From: Triops longicaudatus
Taxonomy: Eukaryota > Arthropoda > Branchiopoda > Notostraca > Triopsidae
DNA: 64,000 nucleotides
Direction: 5' to 3'
NCBI GenBank assembly: GCA_022885665.1
Contig: JAGQDJ010000019.1
Location: 1,019,754-1,083,753, forward strand
Shown: piece after piece, positions 1 through 12,400 of the stretch
Numbering within the stretch: the first letter of the stretch is position 1
How the letters are laid out: each line of letters starts with the position of its first letter
Made by a program: the position numbers and the translations under genes
The notes under the pieces: generated by a model
What the model was told of the DNA's origin: nothing
Database searches by the model: none
What the model saw: the letters and a program-made list of their open reading frames with translations, nothing else

Positions 1-3000
1 GGTTCCCAGCTCGCCTGTCTTTGTAAGTCAAACCTACCTTTAGCCCCAGAAATATGCCTTCGCCTTTATGGACCGTACGGCCAAGACGCGCTTATGCCTG
101 TTTGGGCGAGCTAGGTACCGTGCAGCCCAGGTGCCAAAAGGGGACAAAGTAGCTCGTCGTTCAGGGGATCCCGTTTCCACCTTCAAGCGACAAAACCCCC
201 GGTACCCAAAAGCATCGAATATTCTCCCCACCTTCCATACCTTCGTACAGTATGAATTGAACCTCACAAAGCCTCTTGAACCTCTGACGTCAGCTTACTT
301 TTAAAACCAGGAATAATAACAAAAGTACATGACAGAAATGAAGGCTAAAAATTCAAACGGTGAATATCGAAACTAAAATTATATTAAATACAGTATTTCG
401 TAGTAACAAAAAAAGCAGAATCTGACAATAGAGTTTGTAGGGAATCTCGTCATAACTAAACGCTTTTATATAAAAAAACCCTGCTGGCTATGGTGGACGG
501 ATTTAAAGGTCCCCATTTATGTAAATGTAAAACAGCTTCTTATGAAGCGAACTTCTGATAAGGCAGCTAGTCTTTTTCTAAAACAAGGAAATTCGTTATA
601 ATGAGATTATTGTAGTAAAAAGGAGTTAAATATTTCAAAATAAAACCACATAAGAAGTACGTACAATTACAGAAACACCACACGCGTGCATGGAAAACTG
701 TAAAAGCAAAAGTAAAAGTAATGAAGAGAACTTGAAATAAAAAAATAAACCAAAGATAAAATGGTTAAGGGTACGGTTGAAGTGTCAAGTGTGCACACAG
801 AGAGGCTAGGAGCAGTTGTTTGCTAAGACGTGTCTATCCGTGTATTGAGAGATGGTTCAAAATTCTTTGTTGGGTCTTCTTGTTGACTGACTGAGCCGCA
901 TAAGTCCTAGCTACCTTTTCTGAACTAGGTGCAAAATTCTTGAGTGGGCTTTTTTTTCTGCATGAGAAGGGGGGCAGATCTTCTCACCTTTTAGTGGGCT
1001 GTGTCAAGTTGAGGTTCGGGCATTGTCTTGAATGGAGTTGTCAGTTGGCGCTTATTGTCACCCTGACAAGCTGTGGAGAAAACTCGGGAGCAGCCAAGCC
1101 AGTCTCCCACCGTATACATGACGTCTATACCTGTCTGTGACAAGGTTAGCAAACACCCGACAGCGATGACCACCTTCGAGAGACAGAAGTCCAATAGGCC
1201 AAACAAGCTGTTGTTGTAATGTATACCCCTAGATTTAAACATAATGCACAGCATATCAATGTTGCGCGGCATGAAATCTTCCCCCATGAGCCTTATCGCC
1301 TATGGTGGTCATTTTTTGTCTTAATATGGCTACTTATTTTTTTTTTCTTGTCTGACCTCCCGCTTTTTCAGTGTATACGTATCTATTTCCTTATACCTCC
1401 GTGGCAGGCCTTTTTTCCTCTATAAAGCCCGCTTGACGAGAGAGGAAAGCGTTAAACTCTTGCCTGTACGAACCCAGTGAAAACTTGGGAGACTCGCACT
1501 AATGAAGACGTGAAGTCAAGGATCCTGGCTTGGCTTGCACGCACACACAACAGGGGGAAGAGTTAGATGCATACCAATGCTGCTTTCAAAATCTCTGACA
1601 CCCCAGACTTCTCCATAGAGAACCTATTCTCAAAGCTCCCATAATCAAAAAGTCCCTTGTTTGGTTGAATCCAAGCCCTTTTTAAAACTTATGTTGGATA
1701 AAATTCAAGAAAAGCAAAAAAAAACAAAAAACTTTTGCTTCAACAACTTCAAAAGGATGAAAAAATATAACATTAGGGATGTGTAGAATCCATAAGGCAT
1801 AAGAAATGTACAAGACACAGACGTTTACTTGACAGATGAGCTCCCAAATAAAAAATAAGAAGATTTTTTTCAAAGGAAAGAATGACAAGGAAAGAGAGAG
1901 GATTGCTTCCATCGGCAACCAGTTAAACGGGTGGCGATTAAGCAAGTTACAAAATCTCATGAAAAAAGGCGGGAAAAGGAGTAATCTTAGCCCTGTATGT
2001 ATCAAGCTCGTGCAGTGCGCCATCCACGGTTACGGGAAACCCGGCCCTTTGGAAAAGAAGGCAAGAAAAAAACGTTGCAGTGATGCAAGCAAAGATGATG
2101 GCTCACCAGCACAAAAGTGCCGCGACCACCCACGAGATTTGACTGTCGCCAACTTTCTGATAAGCCCGCGTGGGCTCGTATTATAAGATGCGAGCAGCGA
2201 TGGGCCCCTATATATGCTCTTCAACAACTTCATTTGCATGGTTCTCCTTCCTACTTCAGGCTTGTCCTCATTCACAATTTATAGCCATTTAAACTCCCGC
2301 TAGCTCTTTTGCGGGTTCCTTAACTCCTGACTCACGAATAAGACCTTTTGGTAAACACAGTTTAATTCAATTTTCACTTCACCTCCTGGCCATAGCCTTT
2401 AAAAGCTATAGCTCGTTAAAACACACACACACAACAGAAGAGCTCAAGCTTAAAACCCGCTAAATTTTCTTTGGAAGAAGGATAACAAAAGTAAAAAACA
2501 AGAAAGTCAACCAAATAGCGACTTGTTCCAGAAAAGGTACATAAACGTGCTACAGCATCTGATGAACACGCCAACGGCTGTTTCAAGCAGGCAAGAAAGT
2601 TTGACGTCGCAGGGGGATTGATGAGAGGCGTACACGGTTGTCAGAAGTTTGAGAGGAAAAAATTTCGAAATGTTTTCGTAGGTAGGCCAGGTAGGGGTTA
2701 ACAATAGGCTTATCAGTACTGAACTAATTCTTTCACCCCGTTTTTTGTATATCTTCGCGTGGACTGTTTTCTTTTTTGTGTGTGAGTGTGGCGGCCGTGT
2801 GGAAAACCAGAAGCTGTGGCTTTTTTCGTGTAAGTGAACCCGAGACGCCTGCAGTGATCATCATAATTATGACACAACTGAGGGGCTTCACGGAGATTTC
2901 CGTAGGGTACGAGAAACCCCCCATATCGCTGTAGCTAAAAAAAAAAACGGTCAGGAAAAGAAAGGGTACTTTTTGGGTAGAAGGGGGGAGAACGGTAAAG

Positions 3001-4882
3001 AAGTTTTTGGGACATATTCCAAGAGTGTGGTCCCTATGGTGATGTCGTTTAAGCTGTGGACGCTCCCGTATGCTAGCCGTGCGGGAAGCTTGCCTGAACC
3101 TGCGCAAGTCCCATAACCTGCGGCCTGCCTGCGTGGTCTTTATGCTTAATGACTGCCTTTCTAGTTCGTTCTGGGTTTCCCGGTTACTGAGTCAAGAAAA
3201 AATGAAAGGGGTTAAGCGCGAGCAAAAAAACGAGTATGAAGGGGACGGAACGAGCTTTAGTCCTGAAAACACACAGACTCGATACCTCAACTACTATCAA
3301 GGCAACAACTTCATCAAGGGTTTGTGTGCCTGGTTTGCTTGCTTGTGTTAGGGAAAGCTACTGCAACCTGCAGGGACACGCTACAGTGAAGACGCTGCTG
3401 CCCCTGACACGATGAAGACGTGGCAATCACGCCGTCTTTTTTTTACTATTTTTTTAAAAGCTCAACACTTTTCCCACGCTTTTTTTTGTCCCAGCGTAAT
3501 GAGTCTTAAAAGGGTCTTTAAAAGTGTATCAACCACACACATCGATGCCGTAGACTCGTTAGCCACAATGTTTTGAACGATTCTCAGTCATGTGAAAGCC
3601 TGTTAACAAGTTATAGTGTCTGATTTCCTGGCATGCGAAAGGCCTCCTCCCCTAATGAAAATCTTCAGCTTGTTAGTGACGCGTTATTGCTGACTTTTAA
3701 AACATCCAGTTTTTTAAGAACAAAAGTAAAAGGTCGGGACTTGGGAGAACTTTTTGTACCACTTTTTAAAAGTTCTTAAAGGCAAAAGAGTAACTGTGAA
3801 ACTTTACCAGCAGATCAGAATCAAGGAAGTCTAGCACCATATCAAACTGAGTATTTTTCTTTGGAAAATGTAACGCTGCAAAAAGTAGCAGAACGGATCT
3901 GAACTAGCCCCAACCACCAACACGGAACCGAAAAGAAGTTACGCTGTGGTTTTTGTTAAGACTTGGGGTAATTTGAATGGCAAGTAAAAGCATTTTTGGC
4001 TGTGTGTAGCAGCTTGGGTGGTCCGTTACTCAAGCTTTATCGGGAGTTTTAAAAATAAGAGGAAGAAGAGAAAAAAAGAAGACAGTTAAGGAGAAGCCCA
4101 AAGGCCAGCAAGCTTCAAACCAGGCAACGCTCAATGCTGTTTCATTCAATTGGAACTCATCCACGCTCAGCAATATTTCGTGATTAAATGGTAAAGCAAA
4201 AATGCGGATATGCAAGAAAATATGGGTAGTGCCATTTTCAGCTAACGCTTTGACTGTGGGGAGGCCAACCCAGGGATGATGACGTTATGGTCGAGGACTT
4301 TTTTTGGTGGCAAAAGACCTTTCGCTGGTTCTGCTGTGTCTGTGTCTGTCATGGTCATTAAATTTGCAACAGTCCCCATAGTTAAGCGGACACATTGTAA
4401 GCCCTATACATATGTAAAGCGAGAGAAAACCTTCCAAATACACTGAATAAACCAGCTGGCTCAATTTGAGTGGCTCCTGCAGGAATCTACGACATTAGAA
4501 TACTTTCTGTAACTATTCCAAATTCGAACAACTTTGCTAATAAATATAGCAATATTGAAACGTATGTATAGAAAATAACTAGATTTCTTTCGTCTAGAGT
4601 AAATGACGAATCTCATTTTTCAGCCAATATTGAGATATTTCGACATTTTTTGTATTATATAGAAAATCGTTTATATTTAAAGTAATTAAAAAATATTTAA
4701 TAGTTGTTTGTAAGCGTTACGTGCTGTTCTAGGTTTACGAAAACTTTTAAATCTGGGGGTTTGTTTGTGAGGGTTCTTGGGGTCCACTGAGCATGGTTGA
4801 GTAATGGGTTTGACGCCGTAGTCACATTCTTGGCAAGCTTGGTTCAATATGTGGACGATTTTTATCAAACTTTAGCAGCCTC

Positions 4883-5458
4883 TCAAGCAACCCACCCAAA
4901 AGTCACATTCTTTGCGGGGACTAGCGGGGCTCGTTTCACGGCTGGCTGCTCAAAGCTTTGTCGACAGCATACGCGTATAACCCGATGCCTATCGTCGCCC
5001 CGGCCAATAGTGACCATTGCGGGGATTCCAGCATTGCGCCGATCAGACTCTGAATGACTGCGTGAATGATGTTTGATGCCATCGCCTCCAAAACCACTCT
5101 CTCTATCACGCCCCCTCCGCGTCTCGCTGCGCTTTAGGAATTTGGCCATTTATCGCTCAATTGCCCTTAATTTTTATTTCGACATAGTACGACTCAACCA
5201 AAATTCGCCGACTCCATCCACCACTGCCACCCAAGCACGTATATCTGGCAGGACAATAGGTTCAAACTGCGTGTTCAGAAATCCCGGCGGAGTCGTAAAA
5301 TTTCCAAGTGCCCCTGGTTCCCACTCCCCAATAACTTCCTGTTAGGAACCGTTTATAGGGTTAAACACCGTTGATGAGCGGACACTAACAGTTTGAAGGC
5401 CCTCCTGGGATGGTAGCGACAGAAATGTTTCATCTACCAAAGCAACCTCTCCCAACAC
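4883..5458 (-). pseudogene. decayed coding-like patch of unknown origin
   Basis: This patch is visibly richer in G+C than its AT-rich flanks. On the - strand three overlapping frames look protein-like: an 88-codon frame (4883-5149), a 48-residue frame inside it (4936-5082) with one hydrophobic segment suited to a membrane helix, and a third frame (5174-5458) whose reading continues in register through a single in-frame stop at 5342-5344. Small overlapping frames plus a broken longer frame would fit a fragment of foreign DNA, such as an old viral insertion, but I recognise no family and the call could be chance. There is no sign of function. Confidence 0.2.
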
Positions 5459-5531
5459 TTAGGAATGTCCCGTGTACAGGGCAAGTTTGTGCCCAATGTA
5501 CCTCGACAAAATTGCTTGCCAATATCGCTGA

Positions 5532-5564
5532 CTTAACGAAAAAGTCACCTTAACGAAAAAGTCA
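5532..5564. repeat. two-copy tandem repeat, 17 bp period
   Basis: The 16-mer CTTAACGAAAAAGTCA occurs at 5532-5547 and exactly again at 5549-5564, separated by one base. It is a perfect short duplication next to the decayed patch. No function is implied. Confidence 0.85.
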
Positions 5565-7651
5565 GTGAGTTTTAAACGCTCGTGAACTTGTTCTAAAGAG
5601 TTTGTTTTGCATGTAATACGCAGGGGTGTGGTCTGCAAACTCATGTTGCAGCTGCAGTTTACTAACAGGATCATTTTTTTGTTCTCCGCATTAACAAGAC
5701 ACTCACGTGAATTGAATGTTTGCCATAAAACTGTTTTCAATACGACCTTGAGTAGCTAATACTTTTGTACCTTTTTCAACCTTAAAATTTTCCAGTTTCC
5801 CTCATATGTAAAAGAACCATTTGTAGGCGTAAGCTTAAAATAGCACTTACATTTACGTTTATTGTCCTTTTTTTCTTTCTGCATTTTTTGTTTTCTTTTG
5901 CTAGTTTGTTACTATTTAGGTTTAAATTATTAATTTTTGTAAAGTTAAGGAGCTGGTGGAGGTAAACAGGGGTTCAGGCCTTTAAGTAGAGCAAAAGTTG
6001 GACAAATAGGAACAACAAGCCTCTCAAAGGTCGCCCGATTGGAGTGTCAGATACCTTTGCAGACCGGGAAAATAAAACTGTCAGGCAACGACTTCATGTG
6101 TATCAGTTTTTGCAATCAGTTCGGATCGCATGGGCCGGAAAGAGGATTGACAACTCTAAAGGGGTTTAAGGTCTTGTCGCAGTTCGTGAAAGTTTCCCGA
6201 CAAGTGACAGTTTCTCGTTTTAATTGGCGCTTCTTTTGTGTATCATCCTTTGAGCTCGCTTAAAGCAGCTTACAAAGCCTATTTTCAGAGCGTACATGTA
6301 CGCCTCCTCGTCAATGACCAAATCCTTTCGCATTCCATTTTGGGCGAATCCGACGAAGGAATAAGTTCTCATGACTGAAAGTGACACTTTTGGTGGTCAC
6401 CAACATTAAAAACCCCGTGGAGGTGACTGCCGTTTTCCAGCGCACATGAAAAAGTACATGGGCTTCCTTCTGCAGTCGTATAACATATTGCTGTGCTAGT
6501 TAACGTCCATATCTCAGCATGGGGACTTTAAGCTGTGCTTCCGTGTGTGGTCGCTGTTATCGTGGCCCCGAGTTCACTGTATATGTAGTATTCAACGTAG
6601 AATCCCATGTTAGGATTGCCCGCGAATATTAGGACCCCAGCATTCCAGATAAACTTCCTCGGGTGGGGGGAGTACATATACGACATGCGGGGGGAAATAC
6701 CTTGGGTTGATTTCTAGTTCGCAGACCTTTTGTCTCCGCGTGATCAAAAACCCCTTGTTCAGTTCTCTCTCTTTTACTTCGGGTCTTTACGGAACAAGAA
6801 CAAGAGGCGCCCTGGGTCGTAACATGCTCCTTAACTCAGCAGGAGGTTCCTTAAACCTGACCTAGCATTACGGGATATCAGTCGACTATCTGTCCAAAAA
6901 CTGGCTGCAACTTTCGTTGGCACTTAATTTTCGACCAAGTTTGCGTGACCAGGGCATAAACTTCCCTCAACCCGTGGGGATATTACCCCTATACAAGTTT
7001 TTCAACTCGAGCAGGAGACAATACCCTAATTTTCAATTTCACCCCCCAAAGCAGCCCCCAGAACCATCACTAAAACCTTAACTTCAACGAAAATTGCAAA
7101 TATTTCAAAATTCTCTGGAGAAAAATCTGTTTTAAGAATTCAGAGAATTATTTCATTTTTTTAAAAAATATAATAGTTTTACAGAAATAAAACTAACAAA
7201 ACCGAAAAATCTTGAGAAAATTCAGAAATAGAAAAACGTAAGCCAAGAAAAAAAATTAAATTTGAACATTAGGCAAGAATTAGTAAAGCTGAGACTTTTT
7301 GTTTTTCATAAGTCTTTGAATAGTTCGAAGTTCACTTTGGGATTTCGAATACTGTATTCATAGTTGGCCTGCTAGCTAAATTAGGCTTTGTTAAAACTGC
7401 TATAAACGTGAATTACGTTAAATAGATGTTTAAAACAATGTTAAGGTTAATGGATCGACGTTGTGGCTTTCAGCTTCCTCGTTAGGCTTACTATGTAATT
7501 ACCTCCTTTTGTGAGGCTCATTAAGGATCTTGCTTAGGCACTCAAAAAATGACGCAGGACAAGAGTTTGCTTCTATATCTTCTTCTGACCCTTAAGCTTT
7601 TAACTGTTTTACTGAATTCAATACTAATTTGCCTCTTTTTTGCGTTTATAG

Positions 7652-8010
7652 GTCCACGTACTCGTCGTTTAAAGCGTGCAAAGAAGCCTGACGAGAAACG
7701 TCCCCGCACGGCGTTCACAGCTGAGCAGTTGGCTCGCCTAAAATCCGAATTTGCCGAAAATCGTTACCTCACCGAGAAACGGCGTCAAGACTTAGCGCGA
7801 GAATTGCAATTGCACGAAAATCAAATCAAAATCTGGTTCCAGAACAAACGCGCCAAGATTAAGAAAGCATCCGGCCAAAAGAATCCTTTAGCGTTGCAAC
7901 TGATGGCGCAAGGCTTGTATAATCATTCCACGATGGCCATGGACGAAGACGAGGAGGCGGAAATGGAGATGGAAATGGAAGCGAGCAGTAGCAGTAGCAA
8001 CGCTTGTTGA
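7652..8010 (+). CDS. en: engrailed-family homeodomain exon (en-A), last exon
   Basis: This exon encodes the C-terminal 118 residues of an Engrailed/Invected transcription factor, a nuclear homeodomain repressor that patterns segments and neurons in arthropods. A pyrimidine-rich acceptor ending TTTATAG is followed by the exon in phase 1: the first two bases complete a Gly codon, as in en-B. Visible in order: a basic EH3 linker (RTRRLKRAKKPDEKRPRTAF), a complete 60-residue homeodomain with WFQNKRAK in the recognition helix (Gln50, Asn51, Arg53 present), the EH5 block NPLALQLMAQGLYNH, and an acidic tail of Glu/Met repeats ending in a Ser run. The stop is TGA at 8008-8010. The EH1/EH2 exon is not in the window, so the gene is partial here. 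It converges with en-B. Which of the two is engrailed and which invected cannot be decided from this. Confidence 0.95.
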
Positions 8011-8357
8011 CGGCCCTACCAATGCCTCGTCGCGTTTCTCTATAACTGTACAGCATTCTTGTGTTGCCAAAGACTTTCTTAGTGCGGTTTGTGGGAAAAG
8101 AAACAACGGAACGGAATTCCACTTTGATTTCCGAAAAGTGGAGAAAAGCTTGCAAATCGTTGCTCCCGCTTTTTCCTTCTTTCGCCTCATTCGTCGGATC
8201 ATCCTGGGCTGAATTAAATGTTCAATGTCATAAGCTTTCACGGAAGAAACTTTCTCTGTGCCATATTCCATATCGACCATGTATAAATTAATTCGCACTC
8301 GTTTCCATTTGTTGAAAATACTTGATCTGAAGCGTTAAGATGGATTATGTGTTCGTA

Positions 8358-8363
8358 AATAAA
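8358..8363 (+). terminator. candidate polyadenylation signal of en-A
   Basis: AATAAA lies about 350 bp after the en-A stop codon, a normal 3' UTR length. The motif is short, so this is only a candidate. Confidence 0.4.
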
Positions 8364-9417
8364 CAACGACCCCTTATTGACGAAACTATTAGAAGTGCAA
8401 TCTTGTGTTTTCCAATGTGTACAAAGTAGACGACTTCCTGGATGGAGAAAAACCGAAAGGAGGTCTTGTGTATTGCACAGTGCTATAAGGGTTTGCCCCT
8501 CCCCCTTCATTTTACTTGTCTCGTTACATTTTCCTGGTTTACGTGTAAAATATATCACTTCATCCATTAAAATTGTTTTATTTCCCACAAAATTGAATTT
8601 TTTTCTACAGTTGCTTTAATATTGGTTACTTTTTTCACTCGAATCAAATTTTCTCTACAGAAGTTTAAAAAAATGAAAGCAATCATGACACATTGAGCTT
8701 CAGGTTTTAGTCCGTAAATGATACATTATTGGCGAAAGGAACGTCAGACCTCTTTACATTACTTCATTCTATTTTGAACGAAATTTCTGCCTAATTTCTA
8801 AACTTTTTATATGGAAGGAACAAAGATATTTCGTAAAGTGTAAAATTTCCATGTCGTTAAAAATTCGAGGTACTTATTTCATTTTATTTGTATTTTACAT
8901 TATCTAAGTTTACCTGACTTTTTTCTCGGCGTAACCTGTAAGCTTTCTTCTGTTGCCGTCATGGCAAGTCGTATATTTCCTGTTCTGTCTGCACAATATG
9001 GTTTTAATATGGTTTGATTTTTATTTTACCTTACCTTATTTAAATATGTTTATTATTTCAATATCTCCATTTAAAGAAAGCCATGATCAGTCATATCCAG
9101 AGAGAAAGCTGGGTTAAACGTGAAAAGTGTTCGCAAAACGTTACTTAAGTGGAGGAATTAACTCCAGGTAGACGATCACATTCTAGTTATTCTAAAATTC
9201 TTCACGTTCTGAAAGTATGGAAAAGTTTTTAATCTTTACTTCTCTGTAATACCGAAATATGAGAACATTGTATTTACACTAGAATTTCATTAGAAGAAGC
9301 CTTTTACTACAAACTGTCGGCTGTAGTAGATGGGCTATAATGTCCAGACTTTGTAAATGTACTTAACTCTTAACGTCTGATATAACGAAACTCAGATAGA
9401 AGTTTTTTTTTATCCCC

Positions 9418-9445
9418 ACTGGGTTTGTTATAACGAGGCTTACTG
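9418..9445 (-). mobile_element. solo pogo/Tigger-like terminal inverted repeat remnant
   Basis: Read on the - strand, this begins CAGTAAGCCTCGTTATAAC immediately after a TA dinucleotide (9446-9447). CAGT plus a GTTA(T/A)AACGAAC-type tract is the form of pogo/Tigger (Tc1-mariner superfamily) ends, and resembles the complete element at 54576. No matching opposite end was found nearby, so it would be a truncated remnant. Chance resemblance is possible. Confidence 0.35.
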
Positions 9446-12400
9446 TACGAGAAATCGAAAATTTTTGCGGAATGGGAAAAAAGGAACTTGTTTATTTGTT
9501 TTAAAATTTTATTTCAAATGTTGAAATTAATATTTTTATTTTCAACTTGATAGTTGTCAATAGTTCTCATTTATTTTTCTTGTAGTCTTATAGCCAAAAT
9601 GTTTAGGATATACGAAAATTTAAGTTAATCAAAAATGGGAATTTAGCTATCACTGAACGTTCTTGAGTAATCTGGAATGTTTTATTCAATGTAGAGCTTC
9701 TGTTCAAATGTCGTAACATTTTTTGTCTGAATTCATTTCGTTTCATACTCACGGATAACAGAAAGTAACTATTATTTCCGTAGCTAGGAAAACGCTTGTC
9801 TTAATACGACTTTGATCGCAAAGAAAACGCTGTAGGAGTAGCACGGTCAACTCTTTAGTCATGCATAGATACAAATACATAGACCCTTTTCCAACCCACT
9901 AGACCGCCTGAGGGTGGGCCCGCCGTCTCTAACCCAACACATATACATGACCACATGCAGGTGGCTTTCATAAGGCCTAATGAATCGTCAAGGTCCTTAA
10001 TTAAGGGCCCTGTCTAACAAGATGGCAATTGATGAAGCCCCCTCGTGAACCACTTTTTGGTGGTGGGCTTTTCACAGGACCCGGCGAAACCCGTCTATCT
10101 TATACCTCGTACATGTACGATTCCTTGTATTCTGTATCCCGAATGGGTGGACAGAACCCGCACAATGGTCCCAAAAACTCGGAGCCTAGAAAGATAAATG
10201 GCACCCGGAATATAATAATTGGAAAACAAGGGAAACGCTCGACATGTAAACTCACACCTCACCTAATTTAGAACTAGCGGTGGTTCCACGGACACAACTT
10301 GGAAACAAACACTGGTTAAGTAAATGACGAATGGGTCTTTCCCATCAGCCGGTTTCTGGCCCTGCTCAACAATCAATTTGCTAATTGCAGGGAGAGAGCA
10401 AAAAGAAACGAGGGTGAGAAATTGAATCCCTGTACACTCCTGTAAATGGATGGGTTGCTTCCAATTGACTTAAGTTTCTCGGGATACTATCAAGCTCCAC
10501 CTCACTATGCATTGATAGTCTATACGCAGTGATTACCCGTGATGCCAAGTTGAACAAGCTACCTCGTTAGCCACCATGACGGAGCGAACCTAAACTCCCC
10601 CCAGAAGCGTAACAATGAACATACGCTCCCTCTACCTATTGTTACAGACTGATGGCTACGTTTTGTAGGAATGACTTCCTTGATTACCATCCCTTTGGCC
10701 GTTCTAAGCTAGGGTATTTAGGCCTATAAAATTTACAGAAAAAATTGATCATTCTCCTTGTCATTGACTAATCAGTACTAACTATGGCGACTACGACGGC
10801 AACTTTTCATTGTTGGCGGGGTTTCATTGTTGTCACTAAGAGTCACACCAGGGACGCTTTTGACAAAAGTCCCTTTTCGTAGGGGTGGTTGGGAGGGTGA
10901 TGGGATTTTCTGAACTGGAGAAGTGGAAACTTAGTCAAGTCAACAATAGGGCTTAAACCGCAGAGACCGCAACTTCTAGAAGCCGGCGCAGATTGAAGAA
11001 GGGGGAAGAGGAACCCGAGTTTAGAAAAAGGAATGGGATGTGCAATGAAGCATTCACAATATAATAGGCAAAGGTATCACAGTCGGTGTTCGAGCGTAGC
11101 CGACATGTTTCCAAAACATCCGTCAAGGGGTGTCAATACAGGCGGGGAACATCACAAGGAACCCCTTATCATTCTTTAAGCCTCTATTCCTGTAGCCAAG
11201 CGAATAAGACTCTCAAAGACCCAGAACGTCTCTTCTACGGCGGCGATTAAAGAACATATAACGTTTTTACCGCCAACGAGCCTTCGGAACCCGTATCACA
11301 TTCCCCAAACGCATCAAAGGCATCCCTTTTCCGAGTCAAAACTTCCTGGTATCATTGATTCAAGTCGCCAGACCCCGAGAGTCACGTTCGGCAATTAGCT
11401 TTCTTATGTGCAAGCCAGGTCCACCCCCAACGCCTTGCCGCTGTCACCTGGAATGCCGCAAAGCCCGTGTTTTGGACCTTGCATTCACGTCCCGTACCTA
11501 ACACATATACATACACGTGTAAATGTACAACAATTCTTCCATTTACGTGACTAATTAGTTCGAAAAATAACAGCAACGCAATAAAAAACGCGTAAGTTGA
11601 ACAACTTTCTTATGTATAAGAGAGGATTATGTCCCTTGTTGTGCGAGAATTTTAGTCATGCTGAAACAGAATGTTGATTTAATTCAAAAATCTGTGCAAA
11701 AGGTTAAAGAAATACAATTTGCGATGAAATTATAAAGAATTTACGCGCACAATATCAGTCAAAATATTATAATCTAATAAATATTAAGCACAGATTATCA
11801 GTCAACATACGGTAGAGCTCCGATTTTATTAACCCCGATTATGGACACTCTCGAAAATGTCAACAACCTCGGCAAAAAGTTTTCTTCATCAATAATGGGG
11901 TTTCATATTAGTTTTGGAGCCTTTACCCATAAATAGCATGACAATTTGACATAACAAAATTTTACTGAAAATATCAACCTTTAATTAATTTTCTCGAATT
12001 ATTCCGAATTTCTTAAAATTCAATTTTTGTACAGATATTTTCATAAGCTCAAAACACGTGCATTTGATTTTGCCGATTTTCTGGCTTACCACTACCCTCC
12101 AGTCCCGACTGGTTGCGAAAATCGGAGTTCTACTATAAAACATTCGAAAATATTACTAATTTCTCGTTCTTGAGGAGTCCGTTCGATATAGCTTACTACA
12201 TATATTTGCAGCTCTCGTCGCCAAAATTTTCCTTCATAGCGACATTCTTACAGCAAAATAATCAACATTTGAGCACTTTCAAACCAGTCAAATGAATTTA
12301 TGTTAAATTAAACAATGGAAGCAAATCAATAATTTTCAGTACAACCCTTATAAACTTTTTTATGATAAACTAACAACTACTGCTGAGGTCTCAAGTTAAA

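Larger units (their letters stand above)
1..7651. other. non-coding stretch, probably part of the en-A first intron
   Basis: No exon of a recognisable gene is visible on either strand before the homeodomain exon at 7652. I looked on the + strand for the Engrailed EH1 and EH2 exon that the downstream gene needs and did not see it, so most or all of this stretch is probably intron or upstream regulatory DNA of en-A (inference). Open frames of 60-125 codons occur but have no family resemblance. A decayed GC-rich patch and a small tandem repeat inside it are listed separately. Confidence 0.55.

Noticed and set aside
1836..2186. 116-codon open frame on + rich in Lys
   Set aside because: It is low-complexity, AT-driven composition with no family resemblance.
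7549..7651. ATG-started frame in front of the en-A homeodomain exon
   Set aside because: The stretch is hydrophobic, AT-rich and ends in a polypyrimidine tract plus AG at exactly the splice position used by en-B, so it is intron read-through.
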